From: a virus | Virus record (IMG/VR): IMGVR_UViG_3300030333_001527 | Span: 9,666-31,163 of that record | Strand: one strand, 5' to 3' | DNA length: 21,498 bases | Shown here: positions 1-4,695 of the stretch, one piece after another | Numbering within the stretch: the first letter of the stretch is position 1 | How the letters are laid out: each line of letters starts with the position of its first letter | The notes under the pieces: model-generated | Databases searched by the model: none | The model's input: only the letters and a program-made list of their open reading frames with translations | What the model was told of the DNA's origin: nothing | Made by a program: the position numbers and the translations under genes

Positions 1-192
1 TATATGATGACTTGTGCTGCTGGTGGTGCTACTCATACTGTTGAGAAGGGTGGATATACAATCGATGTAGAAGATGGAGCATATGCAATGGATGCTAAAG
101 TCTCTGCTACTATGAATGCTACAGATGGTCCAATGACCCTTACAGCAAAGAAAACCATGAAACTCGTTGCAAAGACTATATACTTGAATTGA
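1..192 (+). CDS. C-terminal fragment of a baseplate spike/hub-like protein (gp5/VgrG-type)
   Basis: The frame is open from the first base and ends at TGA 190-192, so only the last 63 or so residues are present. They show short alternating hydrophobic/polar strands (THTVEKGGYTIDVEDG, then GPMTLTAKKTMKLVAKTI), the pattern of the C-terminal triple-stranded beta-helix of T4 gp5 and VgrG spikes, where each strand runs perpendicular to the spike axis. In T4-like phages gp5 forms the membrane-piercing needle of the baseplate. Position just upstream of small late genes and a fibre cluster fits. The lysozyme and OB-fold parts, if any, lie outside the window, so the family call rests on this short repeat pattern and on context. 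Another beta-helical virion protein is possible. Confidence 0.5.
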   Translation, partial: YMMTCAAGGATHTVEKGGYTIDVEDGAYAMDAKVSATMNATDGPMTLTAKKTMKLVAKTIYLN

Positions 193-193
193 C

Positions 194-212
194 TTGACAC
201 CTGTGTTATAAT
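194..212 (+). promoter_or_regulatory. Extended -10 promoter-like element, copy 1
   Basis: TTGACACCTGTGTTATAAT lies between the stop of the spike fragment (192) and the ATG at 234. TGTTATAAT is an extended -10 (TGn-TATAAT). The TTGACA is only 7 nt from the -10, too close to act as a normal -35. A near-identical element occurs at 3811-3829, which argues that the whole block is a conserved signal. The expected transcript start would be near 219. Confidence 0.5.
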
Positions 213-233
213 CCAGATATCCGATATATACCC

Positions 234-434
234 ATGATTGTGGATTCCGAAGTCACCTCGATAGTAATCAACCTATCAGAGCGTAGCATTACCATTGCAT
301 CAGATGAGGGAGAGCTCAAAAAGGTGGAATGGAAATGGGACGAAGAAGGTGCTGAAGGATTTGCTGAAACTATTGCTGCCATAGAGGAAGTTACCGAGGC
401 AGAAATTCGTACCTATCAATTTGCAGTATTATGA
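234..434 (+). CDS. Small acidic protein, 66 aa, function unknown
   Basis: This is the first gene after the promoter-like element at 194-212. The product is acidic, with hydrophobic beta-strand-like stretches at the N terminus (SEVTSIVINL, SITIASDEG) followed by a Glu-rich helical half (residues ~35-60). There is no signal peptide, membrane segment or cysteine. Its stop overlaps the next start (ATGA at 431-434), so the two genes are probably translated together. No strong Shine-Dalgarno sequence precedes the ATG. I do not recognise a family; compact acidic proteins of this size are common among T4-like cyanophage late genes. Confidence 0.75.
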   Translation: MIVDSEVTSIVINLSERSITIASDEGELKKVEWKWDEEGAEGFAETIAAIEEVTEAEIRTYQFAVL

Positions 435-682
435 ACGAGATTCAAGATGTATCAGAGCAGGAAGCATGTAGTAATTTGTCCTTCCTTCTCACGATGTGTG
501 AAAGAAACCGCACTGTATGGAGGATAAAACGTCCTGATGGTGCAACAGCACTTTTATGTCCTGTAATGCAATCAGGACCACCTGTCGATGATGAAGTTCT
601 TAGTCAGGTACAAGAGTTTCGTAAGGAATTCATAAATAGTACACTCGATGAGGCTAAGACCGATGCTGCTGAAGAAGCATGA
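431..682 (+). CDS. Hypothetical protein, 83 aa
   Basis: This gene starts inside the stop of the preceding one (ATGA overlap). The product has an N-terminal helical region with two cysteines (EACSNLSFLLTMCERN), a short strand-rich middle (TVWRIKRPDGATALLCPV) and an acidic helical tail ending AKTDAAEEA. No membrane segment or known motif is visible. The frame is intact and in line with its neighbours, so it is a real gene, but its function is unknown. Confidence 0.75.
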   Translation: MNEIQDVSEQEACSNLSFLLTMCERNRTVWRIKRPDGATALLCPVMQSGPPVDDEVLSQVQEFRKEFINSTLDEAKTDAAEEA

Positions 683-695
683 GTCACCTAGAAAG

Positions 696-788
696 ATGGG
701 ACGCAACACCAAGTCCAAGGCTGCGTCTGCACGTTTGCGCCAAATCAAGAAGATGACTAAAATGATGGTTAAAAGATTAAATGGATGA
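696..788 (+). CDS. Very small basic protein, 30 aa
   Basis: The ATG at 696 is preceded by GAAAG (weak ribosome-binding site). The 30-residue product begins MGRNTKSKAASARLRQIKK and has ten Lys/Arg residues with almost no acidic ones. It ends at TGA 786-788, overlapping the next ATG (781) by 8 nt. A competing frame from the ATG at 679 gives only 25 codons and stops inside this gene, so the basic reading is preferred. The charge suggests nucleic-acid or membrane binding, which is inference. Short basic genes of this kind are easily missed. Confidence 0.5.
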   Translation: MGRNTKSKAASARLRQIKKMTKMMVKRLNG

Positions 789-960
789 GATTAAGGACTT
801 TCTGAGTAATAGACCTGCTCCTAGACAAGCAAATACTAGGATGGGTATATGTCAGAAGTGTGAGCATTTGCAAAGATTAAGCATTTGCAGTCAATGTGGT
901 TGTATTATGCCAATTAAAGTCAGAATACCTTCAATGCACTGTCCTATCGGTAAATGGTAA
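781..960 (+). CDS. Small zinc-ribbon-like protein, 59 aa
   Basis: The product carries six cysteines: C24-x2-C27, C36-x2-C39-G-C41 and C54. The blocks ICQKCEHL, ICSQCGC and HCPIGKW match a widespread small phage family with the layout CxxC...CxxCGC...K...CPxGKW, thought to bind zinc through a ribbon fold. It overlaps the preceding gene by 8 nt, and its stop shares one base with the next start (TAATG). The N-terminal 20 residues form a polar lead. A role in protein or nucleic-acid binding is likely from the fold but cannot be named. Confidence 0.8.
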   Translation: MDEIKDFLSNRPAPRQANTRMGICQKCEHLQRLSICSQCGCIMPIKVRIPSMHCPIGKW

Positions 961-1097
961 TGACACCAGAAGAAAAGAAGGAAGAATTAGAAAAATGTTA
1001 CGATGCAATCAGAAGATCTGCAGAGTATCATAAGGAAGTCCTACTTGAGTTAGATAGTTATACAGACGAAGATTATGACGCATTAGCAGGTGGATAA
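960..1097 (+). CDS. Small acidic helical protein, 45 aa
   Basis: The ATG at 960 shares its A with the stop of the zinc-ribbon gene (TAATG). The product begins MTPEEKKEELEKCYDAIRR and is predicted to be almost all helix, strongly acidic, ending DYDALAGG. The stop TAA (1095-1097) lies directly before a late-promoter box. I know no family for it. The tight junctions on both sides support it as a gene. Confidence 0.65.
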   Translation: MTPEEKKEELEKCYDAIRRSAEYHKEVLLELDSYTDEDYDALAGG

Positions 1098-1105
1098 TAT
1101 AAATA
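1098..1105 (+). promoter_or_regulatory. Late promoter box TATAAATA
   Basis: This is an exact TATAAATA, the T4-type late promoter sequence read by the gp55/gp33-type sigma system. It starts immediately after the stop at 1097 and lies 23 nt before the ATG at 1129. Confidence 0.7.
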
Positions 1106-1128
1106 CCAATGATAAAAGTATTACGAAG

Positions 1129-1632
1129 ATGAAGACTTACAAGCAATTCATGGAAGGCAATCCTACTGCTAGGATGCTTAAGAAATCAAAAACTCAGGTA
1201 ACTGGGAATATTTCTGCTGACCGTGGAGATAGTGAGTCAGGAAATCGTAAGAAGAGAAAGAGTCTTGAAAAAGATCTCAAAAAGAAGGGTATCGGGTATA
1301 AAAAAGGTGTAGGGGAATACAAGTATGGCAGTGGACAAACTGGCCGAGAGGTTTCCTATCAGACATCAAAACCTGATAAAATGTCTAAACGTAGATTTGG
1401 GAAAACAATGCGTCGTTTAGGACGCAAACACGGGCAAGAATCCGTTATTACCAAAGACAAGGACAAACCAGCAAGATTGCATGACACTGAGTCTAAAAAA
1501 CCAGGAAAGTCAGCAAACATTGGTAAGTCTGCACCAGGTAAACATCCTAAAGGGGATGGTGAAACCTCTGGTACTAAGGTACGCAGTGGTAAACTTGGTA
1601 AGACCAACAAACCCTCATATCATTACAAATGA
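1129..1632 (+). CDS. Lys/Gly-rich basic protein, 167 aa
   Basis: The start is placed at ATG 1129 (MKTYKQFMEGNP). A GTG at 1090 is in frame but lies upstream of the late promoter box and would sit before the transcript start. The protein is highly basic and low in hydrophobic residues, with SKKPGKSANIGKSAPGKHPK-type runs in the last third, so it is probably disordered or nucleic-acid binding. An N terminus resembling MKTYKQF is common on small T4-like cyanophage virion proteins. A role as a packaged, DNA-associated protein is inference. The stop overlaps the next ATG (1629). Confidence 0.7.
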   Translation: MKTYKQFMEGNPTARMLKKSKTQVTGNISADRGDSESGNRKKRKSLEKDLKKKGIGYKKGVGEYKYGSGQTGREVSYQTSKPDKMSKRRFGKTMRRLGRKHGQESVITKDKDKPARLHDTESKKPGKSANIGKSAPGKHPKGDGETSGTKVRSGKLGKTNKPSYHYK

Positions 1633-1805
1633 CCCCTGAAGAGATTTCAAAGGAAATTGGACAATTTCCTAAAGAATATGCTACAATGGTGAAACTCACT
1701 GAAGACCAAAAAAGAATACTAACAGGTGAAATCAAATCACATGAAGGTATGAAGTTTGGTGAGATGTATCAAGACTGGAAGAAAAGGAGGAAATTTGAAT
1801 GGTAG
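1629..1805 (+). CDS. Hypothetical protein, 58 aa
   Basis: ATGA overlap with the preceding gene. The charged, mostly helical product begins MTPEEISKEIGQFPKEY and ends in a basic stretch, WKKRRKFEW. No motif is recognised. Its last codons carry the AGGAGG Shine-Dalgarno of the next gene, and the two genes overlap by 7 nt, a typical compact phage arrangement. Confidence 0.65.
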   Translation: MTPEEISKEIGQFPKEYATMVKLTEDQKRILTGEIKSHEGMKFGEMYQDWKKRRKFEW

Positions 1806-2017
1806 ACTTTGATGATTCTAACTGGAGAGAAGAATACAAAGCATACACAAGTAACAAGAAACAACTTGAGTTGTTAGAGAATGGACCTAAGAGTCTATCT
1901 CAATCTTGGATACTAGGTGCAATGCATAATAAATGGATGAAGATCAAAGGATACAAGTATCCAGACCCACCTGATTGTCAATCATCATTTAAGGAATTCA
2001 ATGCAAAATATCAGTGA
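1799..2017 (+). CDS. Hypothetical protein, 72 aa
   Basis: The start at ATG 1799 is supported by AGGAGG about 9 nt upstream, inside the previous gene. The product has charged, aromatic-rich segments (SNWREEYKAYT, GAMHNKWMKIKGYKYPDPPD) and no membrane segment. It overlaps the next gene by 17 nt. The family is not recognised. Confidence 0.75.
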   Translation: MVDFDDSNWREEYKAYTSNKKQLELLENGPKSLSQSWILGAMHNKWMKIKGYKYPDPPDCQSSFKEFNAKYQ

Positions 2018-2240
2018 AAAATACGGTGACACATTCGATACTGCGAAGTATCGGGAAAAACGTGCTGCTGATCAGAAGAGATTAGAAAAAGATAGACTGG
2101 TCATGACGCATGGTAGAAAGAAGTGGAAAGAATTTACAAAAGATGCATTAGAAGCAAAGAAAAGAGTTAGCAAACTAAGACCAGGAGAAGTAAAGAAATA
2201 TAATAAGAAAACAGGTAAATGGGAATCCAATAAGAAATGA
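2001..2240 (+). CDS. Basic coiled/helical protein, 79 aa
   Basis: The product is Lys/Arg/Glu-rich and predicted to be long helices: AKYREKRAADQKRLEKDR, a central WKEFTKDALEAKKRV segment, and a basic tail KKYNKKTGKWESNKK. It has no cysteines or membrane segments. It overlaps both neighbours (17 nt upstream, 4 nt ATGA downstream). The function is unknown. Confidence 0.75.
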   Translation: MQNISEKYGDTFDTAKYREKRAADQKRLEKDRLVMTHGRKKWKEFTKDALEAKKRVSKLRPGEVKKYNKKTGKWESNKK

Positions 2241-2509
2241 CTTATCCTGCACCCGATAAAATACCATATGACGAGTGGTTTCACGACCCTCCCCACCCTT
2301 ATGATAATTGGCCAATGGCAACAGATAAAGAAGAAAAAAAAGAAGAAGAAATAACGATGCATGAAAAGATGTATCGAATTGCAACAGCAAGAAACAATCC
2401 ATTTCATGTAGGTGGATCTGAAAATGCTCAGAGTGATGTAGATTACATCAAGAAACACTCCCCTTGGGAAGGTGGAGGATCACAAAACTGGAACACCCCT
2501 AAAACTTGA
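2237..2509 (+). CDS. Hypothetical Pro/Trp-containing protein, 90 aa
   Basis: The N-terminal 30 residues are Pro-, Trp- and Asp-rich (YDEWFHDPPHPYDNW). A Lys/Glu run follows (about residues 31-39), then a helical segment around MHEKMYRIATARNN and a Gly/Asn-rich end. It starts by ATGA overlap. Nothing catalytic is visible and the family is not recognised. Confidence 0.75.
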   Translation: MTYPAPDKIPYDEWFHDPPHPYDNWPMATDKEEKKEEEITMHEKMYRIATARNNPFHVGGSENAQSDVDYIKKHSPWEGGGSQNWNTPKT

Positions 2510-2519
2510 CAGGTATGCT

Positions 2520-2663
2520 ATGATTAAAAAGTATTTCGATAAGGTTGTTACTTGGGATCGCAATTTAGCGAAGAAAATCCAAGATAAATTCAATCTAACA
2601 GACTACCAAATGCTCGTGTTATCCTTTGGCAAAGGTTTCGTTATTGGAGCAATATTGCTTTAA
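2520..2663 (+). CDS. Small membrane-anchored protein, 47 aa
   Basis: The start is chosen at ATG 2520 (MIKKYFDKVVTWDRN), 11 nt after the previous stop. A GTG at 2472 would overlap the upstream gene by 38 nt and has no better ribosome-binding site. The N-terminal half is amphipathic. The last 19 residues (LVLSFGKGFVIGAILL at the end) are hydrophobic and could insert in the membrane as a C-terminal anchor. The function is unknown. Confidence 0.65.
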   Translation: MIKKYFDKVVTWDRNLAKKIQDKFNLTDYQMLVLSFGKGFVIGAILL

Positions 2664-2674
2664 CCGTGATTACA

Positions 2675-3001
2675 ATGTCTGAAGACAAGATCCGTGAGAT
2701 CGTCCCTCAACTTACCTATACTAAGGAGCAAGTTGACCAACTTATAGCAAATGCCTTGGCAGAAGCAAAAGAGGTTGATAGATTATCAATGGCAAAACAT
2801 AATCGTGATGCTACGATTATTAGTATGATTCTTGGTTTTATATGTCTTGCATTATTTGTTGATGGATTGTTACGAATCTTAGGTATTATCCCTCCATTTA
2901 TGGATTTGGATGTTAATGTTATTGATGACATTGTAGAGAAGGTTGAATCTGATGTTCTGCCATTAGTCAAGCAAGGAGCTAAATACATACCAAGGATATG
3001 A
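2675..3001 (+). CDS. Single-pass membrane protein, 108 aa
   Basis: ATG 2675 is preferred over an in-frame GTG at 2666. Residues 1-45 are polar and helical (QLTYTKEQVDQLIANALAEA). A membrane helix spans about residues 47-68 (IISMILGFICLALFVDGLL), and an acidic region and a short amphipathic end follow. The layout suggests an inner-membrane protein with an N-terminal cytoplasmic coiled segment. No family is recognised. It overlaps the next gene by ATGA. Confidence 0.7.
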   Translation: MSEDKIREIVPQLTYTKEQVDQLIANALAEAKEVDRLSMAKHNRDATIISMILGFICLALFVDGLLRILGIIPPFMDLDVNVIDDIVEKVESDVLPLVKQGAKYIPRI

Positions 3002-3153
3002 CAACAGAAAACATGGATGAAGGTGAATTGATTTCTGAGATATTGCAAATTGCTGCTTTACTTGGAGGCACTGCCACACGGACTACCACCTTAAATTCAA
3101 TGGGTAGATCCTCTAAAAAGATAACAATCGAATATGAGGTTAAGCAGAAGTGA
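2998..3153 (+). CDS. Small protein, 51 aa
   Basis: ATGA overlap with the membrane-protein gene. The product begins MTTENMDEGELISEILQIAA, followed by a GG-TATRTTT linker and a strand-like KKITIEYEV end. Its last base is the first of the next ATG. It is intact and compactly placed, but otherwise unrecognised. Confidence 0.6.
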   Translation: MTTENMDEGELISEILQIAALLGGTATRTTTLNSMGRSSKKITIEYEVKQK

Positions 3154-3308
3154 TGCAAGAAAAACCCACGGATTTATACGAAGACATGGCAACGCTTAAC
3201 GCATTGTATGGCGAACTATGTTGGAATCACGAAGATGTCTTAGATTTTAAAGCAGACTATGAGAATGACTGCATTATTATCTCAAACAAGACTCGTCATG
3301 CTAAGTAA
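3153..3308 (+). CDS. Small acidic protein, 51 aa
   Basis: It starts at ATG 3153, overlapping the previous TGA by one base. The acidic product begins MQEKPTDLYEDMATLNALYG, with two cysteines (C23, C40). The stop lies 8 nt inside the next gene. No family is recognised. Confidence 0.6.
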   Translation: MQEKPTDLYEDMATLNALYGELCWNHEDVLDFKADYENDCIIISNKTRHAK

Positions 3309-3453
3309 GGATTATAGATTAAGACTTCAAATAATTGCTTGTAAAACTCGTCTCAATAGAGAAGTAACGTTAGAAGAGAGAGTATGGGCACAGAAACTAT
3401 GCGAGCATAATAAGCACGCTAAAGGAATATGGGATAGGACAGTTAACCATTAA
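3298..3453 (+). CDS. Small basic helical protein, 51 aa
   Basis: The start is set at ATG 3298 (MLSKDYRLRLQIIACKTRLN). An upstream in-frame ATG (3265) would lie deep in the preceding gene. The layout 'MLSKdYR.RL..I......reVTLEE..W..KL...N..AKGIWDR' looks like a small family I associate with cyanophages, of unknown function. It is the last gene before the terminator at 3455-3478. Confidence 0.7.
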   Translation: MLSKDYRLRLQIIACKTRLNREVTLEERVWAQKLCEHNKHAKGIWDRTVNH

Positions 3454-3454
3454 A

Positions 3455-3478
3455 AAAACCCCTCTTGCGAGGGGTTTT
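3455..3478. terminator. Bidirectional Rho-independent terminator
   Basis: A perfect 10-bp stem (AAAACCCCTC / GAGGGGTTTT) encloses a 4-nt loop (TTGC on +, GCAA on -). On the plus strand TTTT is followed shortly by a run of eight T (3487-3494). On the minus strand the stem runs into a run of seven T. It separates the plus-strand small-gene run from the minus-strand gene at 3499-3666 and can end transcription from both sides. Confidence 0.9.
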
Positions 3479-3498
3479 AACGTGACTTTTTTTTGACT

Positions 3499-3666
3499 TT
3501 ACGTTGGATACATAAGAATTTCTTTACAGACTCGCTTACAAGAGTTTTGCTCATCTACACATTCAACTAGGCATTCGTAGTAATCGTCTAATAGTTGATC
3601 TTGCATTGTTGCATGATCCATATGATTCCAGTCTGCTAGTTGATTCTTTGAAATTGCGTTATGCAT
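3499..3666 (-). CDS. Cysteine-motif small protein on the minus strand, 55 aa (CX3C-X6-CX3C)
   Basis: This is the only convincing minus-strand gene in the window. The start is ATG at 3666, preceded by GGAG 7 nt upstream on the minus strand; a longer in-frame version from 3699 lacks such a site. The product begins MHNAISKNQLADWNHMDHAT and ends with a helix pair carrying C32-x3-C36-x6-C43-x3-C47. Paired CX3C motifs occur in helical-hairpin disulfide proteins and in metal-binding helices; which applies here cannot be told from sequence. Its transcript would stop at the terminator at 3455-3478. Confidence 0.75.
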   Translation of the reverse strand: MHNAISKNQLADWNHMDHATMQDQLLDDYYECLVECVDEQNSCKRVCKEILMYPT

Positions 3667-3716
3667 CGTTTTTCTCCATACCTTTAACTTTAACTTCATA
3701 ATATAGAAGGTTTGGT

Positions 3717-3735
3717 TACATCTTTTACCTCCTTA
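3717..3735 (-). promoter_or_regulatory. Strong ribosome-binding site followed by ATG-TAA (start-stop)
   Basis: On the minus strand the sequence reads AAGGAGG, 6 nt spacer (TAAAAG), ATG, then TAA at once. This is the best Shine-Dalgarno of the region, yet the frame is one codon long. It lies about 50 nt before the ATG of the minus-strand gene. Confidence 0.4.
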
Positions 3736-3745
3736 AGTCTACCAT

Positions 3746-3752
3746 TATTTAG
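3746..3752 (-). promoter_or_regulatory. Possible late promoter box CTAAATA (minus strand)
   Basis: CTAAATA on the minus strand is a reported variant of the cyanophage late box. It lies about 80 nt upstream of the minus-strand gene's ATG and just before the start-stop element. This is weaker evidence than the TATAAATA boxes. Confidence 0.35.
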
Positions 3753-3790
3753 GTTAGTATTCCAGGATAAAGGGTAAAATCTTAACCTCC

Positions 3791-3816
3791 TGTAAAGGGG
3801 TATAAATACCTTTACA
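3791..3816 (+). promoter_or_regulatory. Hyphenated palindrome containing the TATAAATA late box
   Basis: TGTAAAGG (3791-3798) and CCTTTACA (3809-3816) are perfect inverted repeats flanking TATAAATA (3801-3808). An inner pair GGTAT/ATACC (3799-3803, 3806-3810) extends the symmetry in an alternative register. The late box therefore sits at the centre of an operator-like or hairpin-forming site, 43 nt before the ATG at 3852. Confidence 0.6.
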
Positions 3817-3829
3817 CGTATGTTATAAT
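3811..3829 (+). promoter_or_regulatory. Extended -10 promoter-like element, copy 2
   Basis: TTTACACGTATGTTATAAT matches the element at 194-212 at 16 of 19 positions, including the identical TGTTATAAT extended -10. The transcript would start near 3836, just before the GGAG ribosome-binding site of the gene at 3852. Confidence 0.55.
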
Positions 3830-3851
3830 ATGTAAAAAATGGAGTTTTATT

Positions 3852-4082
3852 ATGGGAAAACGTAACCACCAAGTGAAAACACAATGGTATTATTGGTTCT
3901 GGGGCACAGCAACAGTTGCAGTTTGTGCAGGTCAACTTTATGTTGGTAGTGGGTATCGTCAGATGTCCAAATCTTTTAATCGAATCATGGATACCATAAT
4001 CATAAAGATACACGATCAACCTAGAATACAATTTTTAGAATATGGACCTAACCGACAAACAGGCCGCCAAACGGATTATTAA
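3852..4082 (+). CDS. Small single-pass membrane protein, 76 aa
   Basis: The start at ATG 3852 is supported by GGAG at 3841-3844. A basic N terminus (MGKRNHQVKTQ) is followed by one membrane helix at about residues 13-33 (YYWFWGTATVAVCAGQLYVG), giving an N-in or signal-anchor topology. The remaining ~40 residues are polar and amphipathic and end QTGRQTDY. It is the first gene behind both the late box and the extended -10 element, so it is probably well expressed. I believe similar small membrane proteins occur in T4-like cyanophages, but no function is known to me. Confidence 0.75.
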   Translation: MGKRNHQVKTQWYYWFWGTATVAVCAGQLYVGSGYRQMSKSFNRIMDTIIIKIHDQPRIQFLEYGPNRQTGRQTDY

Positions 4083-4215
4083 GATAGCTAAAAAACATCC
4101 AGAAATGTATAGCGAATCTGACTTATATTATGCTAAAATGGTGAAGAAAAGAATTAAACAGCAGAAGAAGGATGAAAAAAAGTCACACAATCGAAAAGAA
4201 AAACCCTCAACATAA
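4042..4215 (+). CDS. Small, very basic protein, 57 aa
   Basis: The gene overlaps the membrane-protein gene by 41 nt in another frame. The product begins MDLTDKQAAKRIIKIAKKHP, continues helical, and ends in a Lys-rich tail (KQQKKDEKKSHNRKEKPST). The continuous overlap chain (next ATG at 4172) supports it. It may bind nucleic acid, judging by charge only. Confidence 0.65.
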   Translation: MDLTDKQAAKRIIKIAKKHPEMYSESDLYYAKMVKKRIKQQKKDEKKSHNRKEKPST

Positions 4216-4315
4216 TCAAATTTGGGAGTGGGATGAAACTCCTGAAGTTGTTGCTGCACTAGAAAAACTACGTGCAACTGAACGTTTACACCAGGATATA
4301 CGAGATGCCAAATGA
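4172..4315 (+). CDS. Small protein, 47 aa
   Basis: The ATG at 4172 is preceded directly by AGAAGG and lies inside the 3' end of the gene above (44-nt overlap). The product begins MKKSHTIEKKNPQHNQIWEW and continues DETPEVVAALEKLRATERL, a charged helical stretch. The function is unknown. Confidence 0.6.
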   Translation: MKKSHTIEKKNPQHNQIWEWDETPEVVAALEKLRATERLHQDIRDAK

Positions 4316-4457
4316 TAATCCAGCATTGCTGAATGAACCTGATGCTGACCCCAGTGTTTACACTGTTGACCACGGTATGACAACCAAACAAATAGAAAAT
4401 CCTGTTAAGGATGACTATGACAAGGATCCTGACGGAGGAGTCTACGATGGAAGTTAA
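4305..4457 (+). CDS. Small acidic protein, 50 aa
   Basis: ATG 4305 is chosen over an in-frame GTG at 4272 because it gives a normal 11-nt overlap and a product typical of the neighbours: acidic, Asp/Pro/Asn-rich, beginning MPNDNPALLNEPDADPSVYT and ending DPDGGVYDGS. It is probably unstructured. Its end carries the ribosome-binding site of the next gene. Confidence 0.65.
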   Translation: MPNDNPALLNEPDADPSVYTVDHGMTTKQIENPVKDDYDKDPDGGVYDGS

Positions 4458-4668
4458 TTATGATTATGCGAAACTCCCTAGAGAACGTATAACTGAATGT
4501 CTCAGGGAGTATATCGATGATGATACTTATGACGATAAAAAAGCATATGACGAGATTCTTGCCTGTGCTAGAGAACTCGTAGAGTATCACGAAGGTCAGT
4601 CTCAGAAAGCAATGGGATTATATGAGCACCTACTCGGTTACGGACCGATTGATTATCCGTATAAATAG
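4447..4668 (+). CDS. Hypothetical acidic helical protein, 73 aa
   Basis: ATG 4447 is preceded by GGAGGAG (4434-4440) with 6-nt spacing, clearly better than the in-frame ATG at 4411. The product begins MEVNYDYAKLPRERITECLR and contains a long helical stretch (AYDEILACARELVEYHEGQS). Its stop codon TAG overlaps the late promoter box TATAAATA at 4660-4667. The family is unknown. Confidence 0.75.
   Translation: MEVNYDYAKLPRERITECLREYIDDDTYDDKKAYDEILACARELVEYHEGQSQKAMGLYEHLLGYGPIDYPYK
4660..4667 (+). promoter_or_regulatory. Late promoter box TATAAATA
   Basis: This exact box overlaps the stop codon of the preceding gene (TAG 4666-4668) and lies 28 nt before the GTG at 4696. It marks the start of the large structural gene block. 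Confidence 0.75.
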
Positions 4669-4695
4669 ACCTGTAGCCAATAGTGTATTTGATTC

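Noticed and set aside
679-756. 25-codon frame from ATG 679
   Set aside because: It uses an ATGA overlap with the previous gene, but the frame at 696-788 gives a longer, strongly biased basic product that joins the next gene; the 679 frame looks like its shadow.
2072-2458. Minus-strand frame of 128 codons
   Set aside because: It lies opposite three well-supported plus-strand genes. Its Phe/Leu-rich product is what the complement of Lys/Glu-rich coding sequence gives, and it has no plausible start signal.
3696-4031. Minus-strand frame of 111 codons across the control region
   Set aside because: It crosses the late box, the extended -10 element and the membrane-protein gene; the composition is not protein-like and there is no ribosome-binding site.
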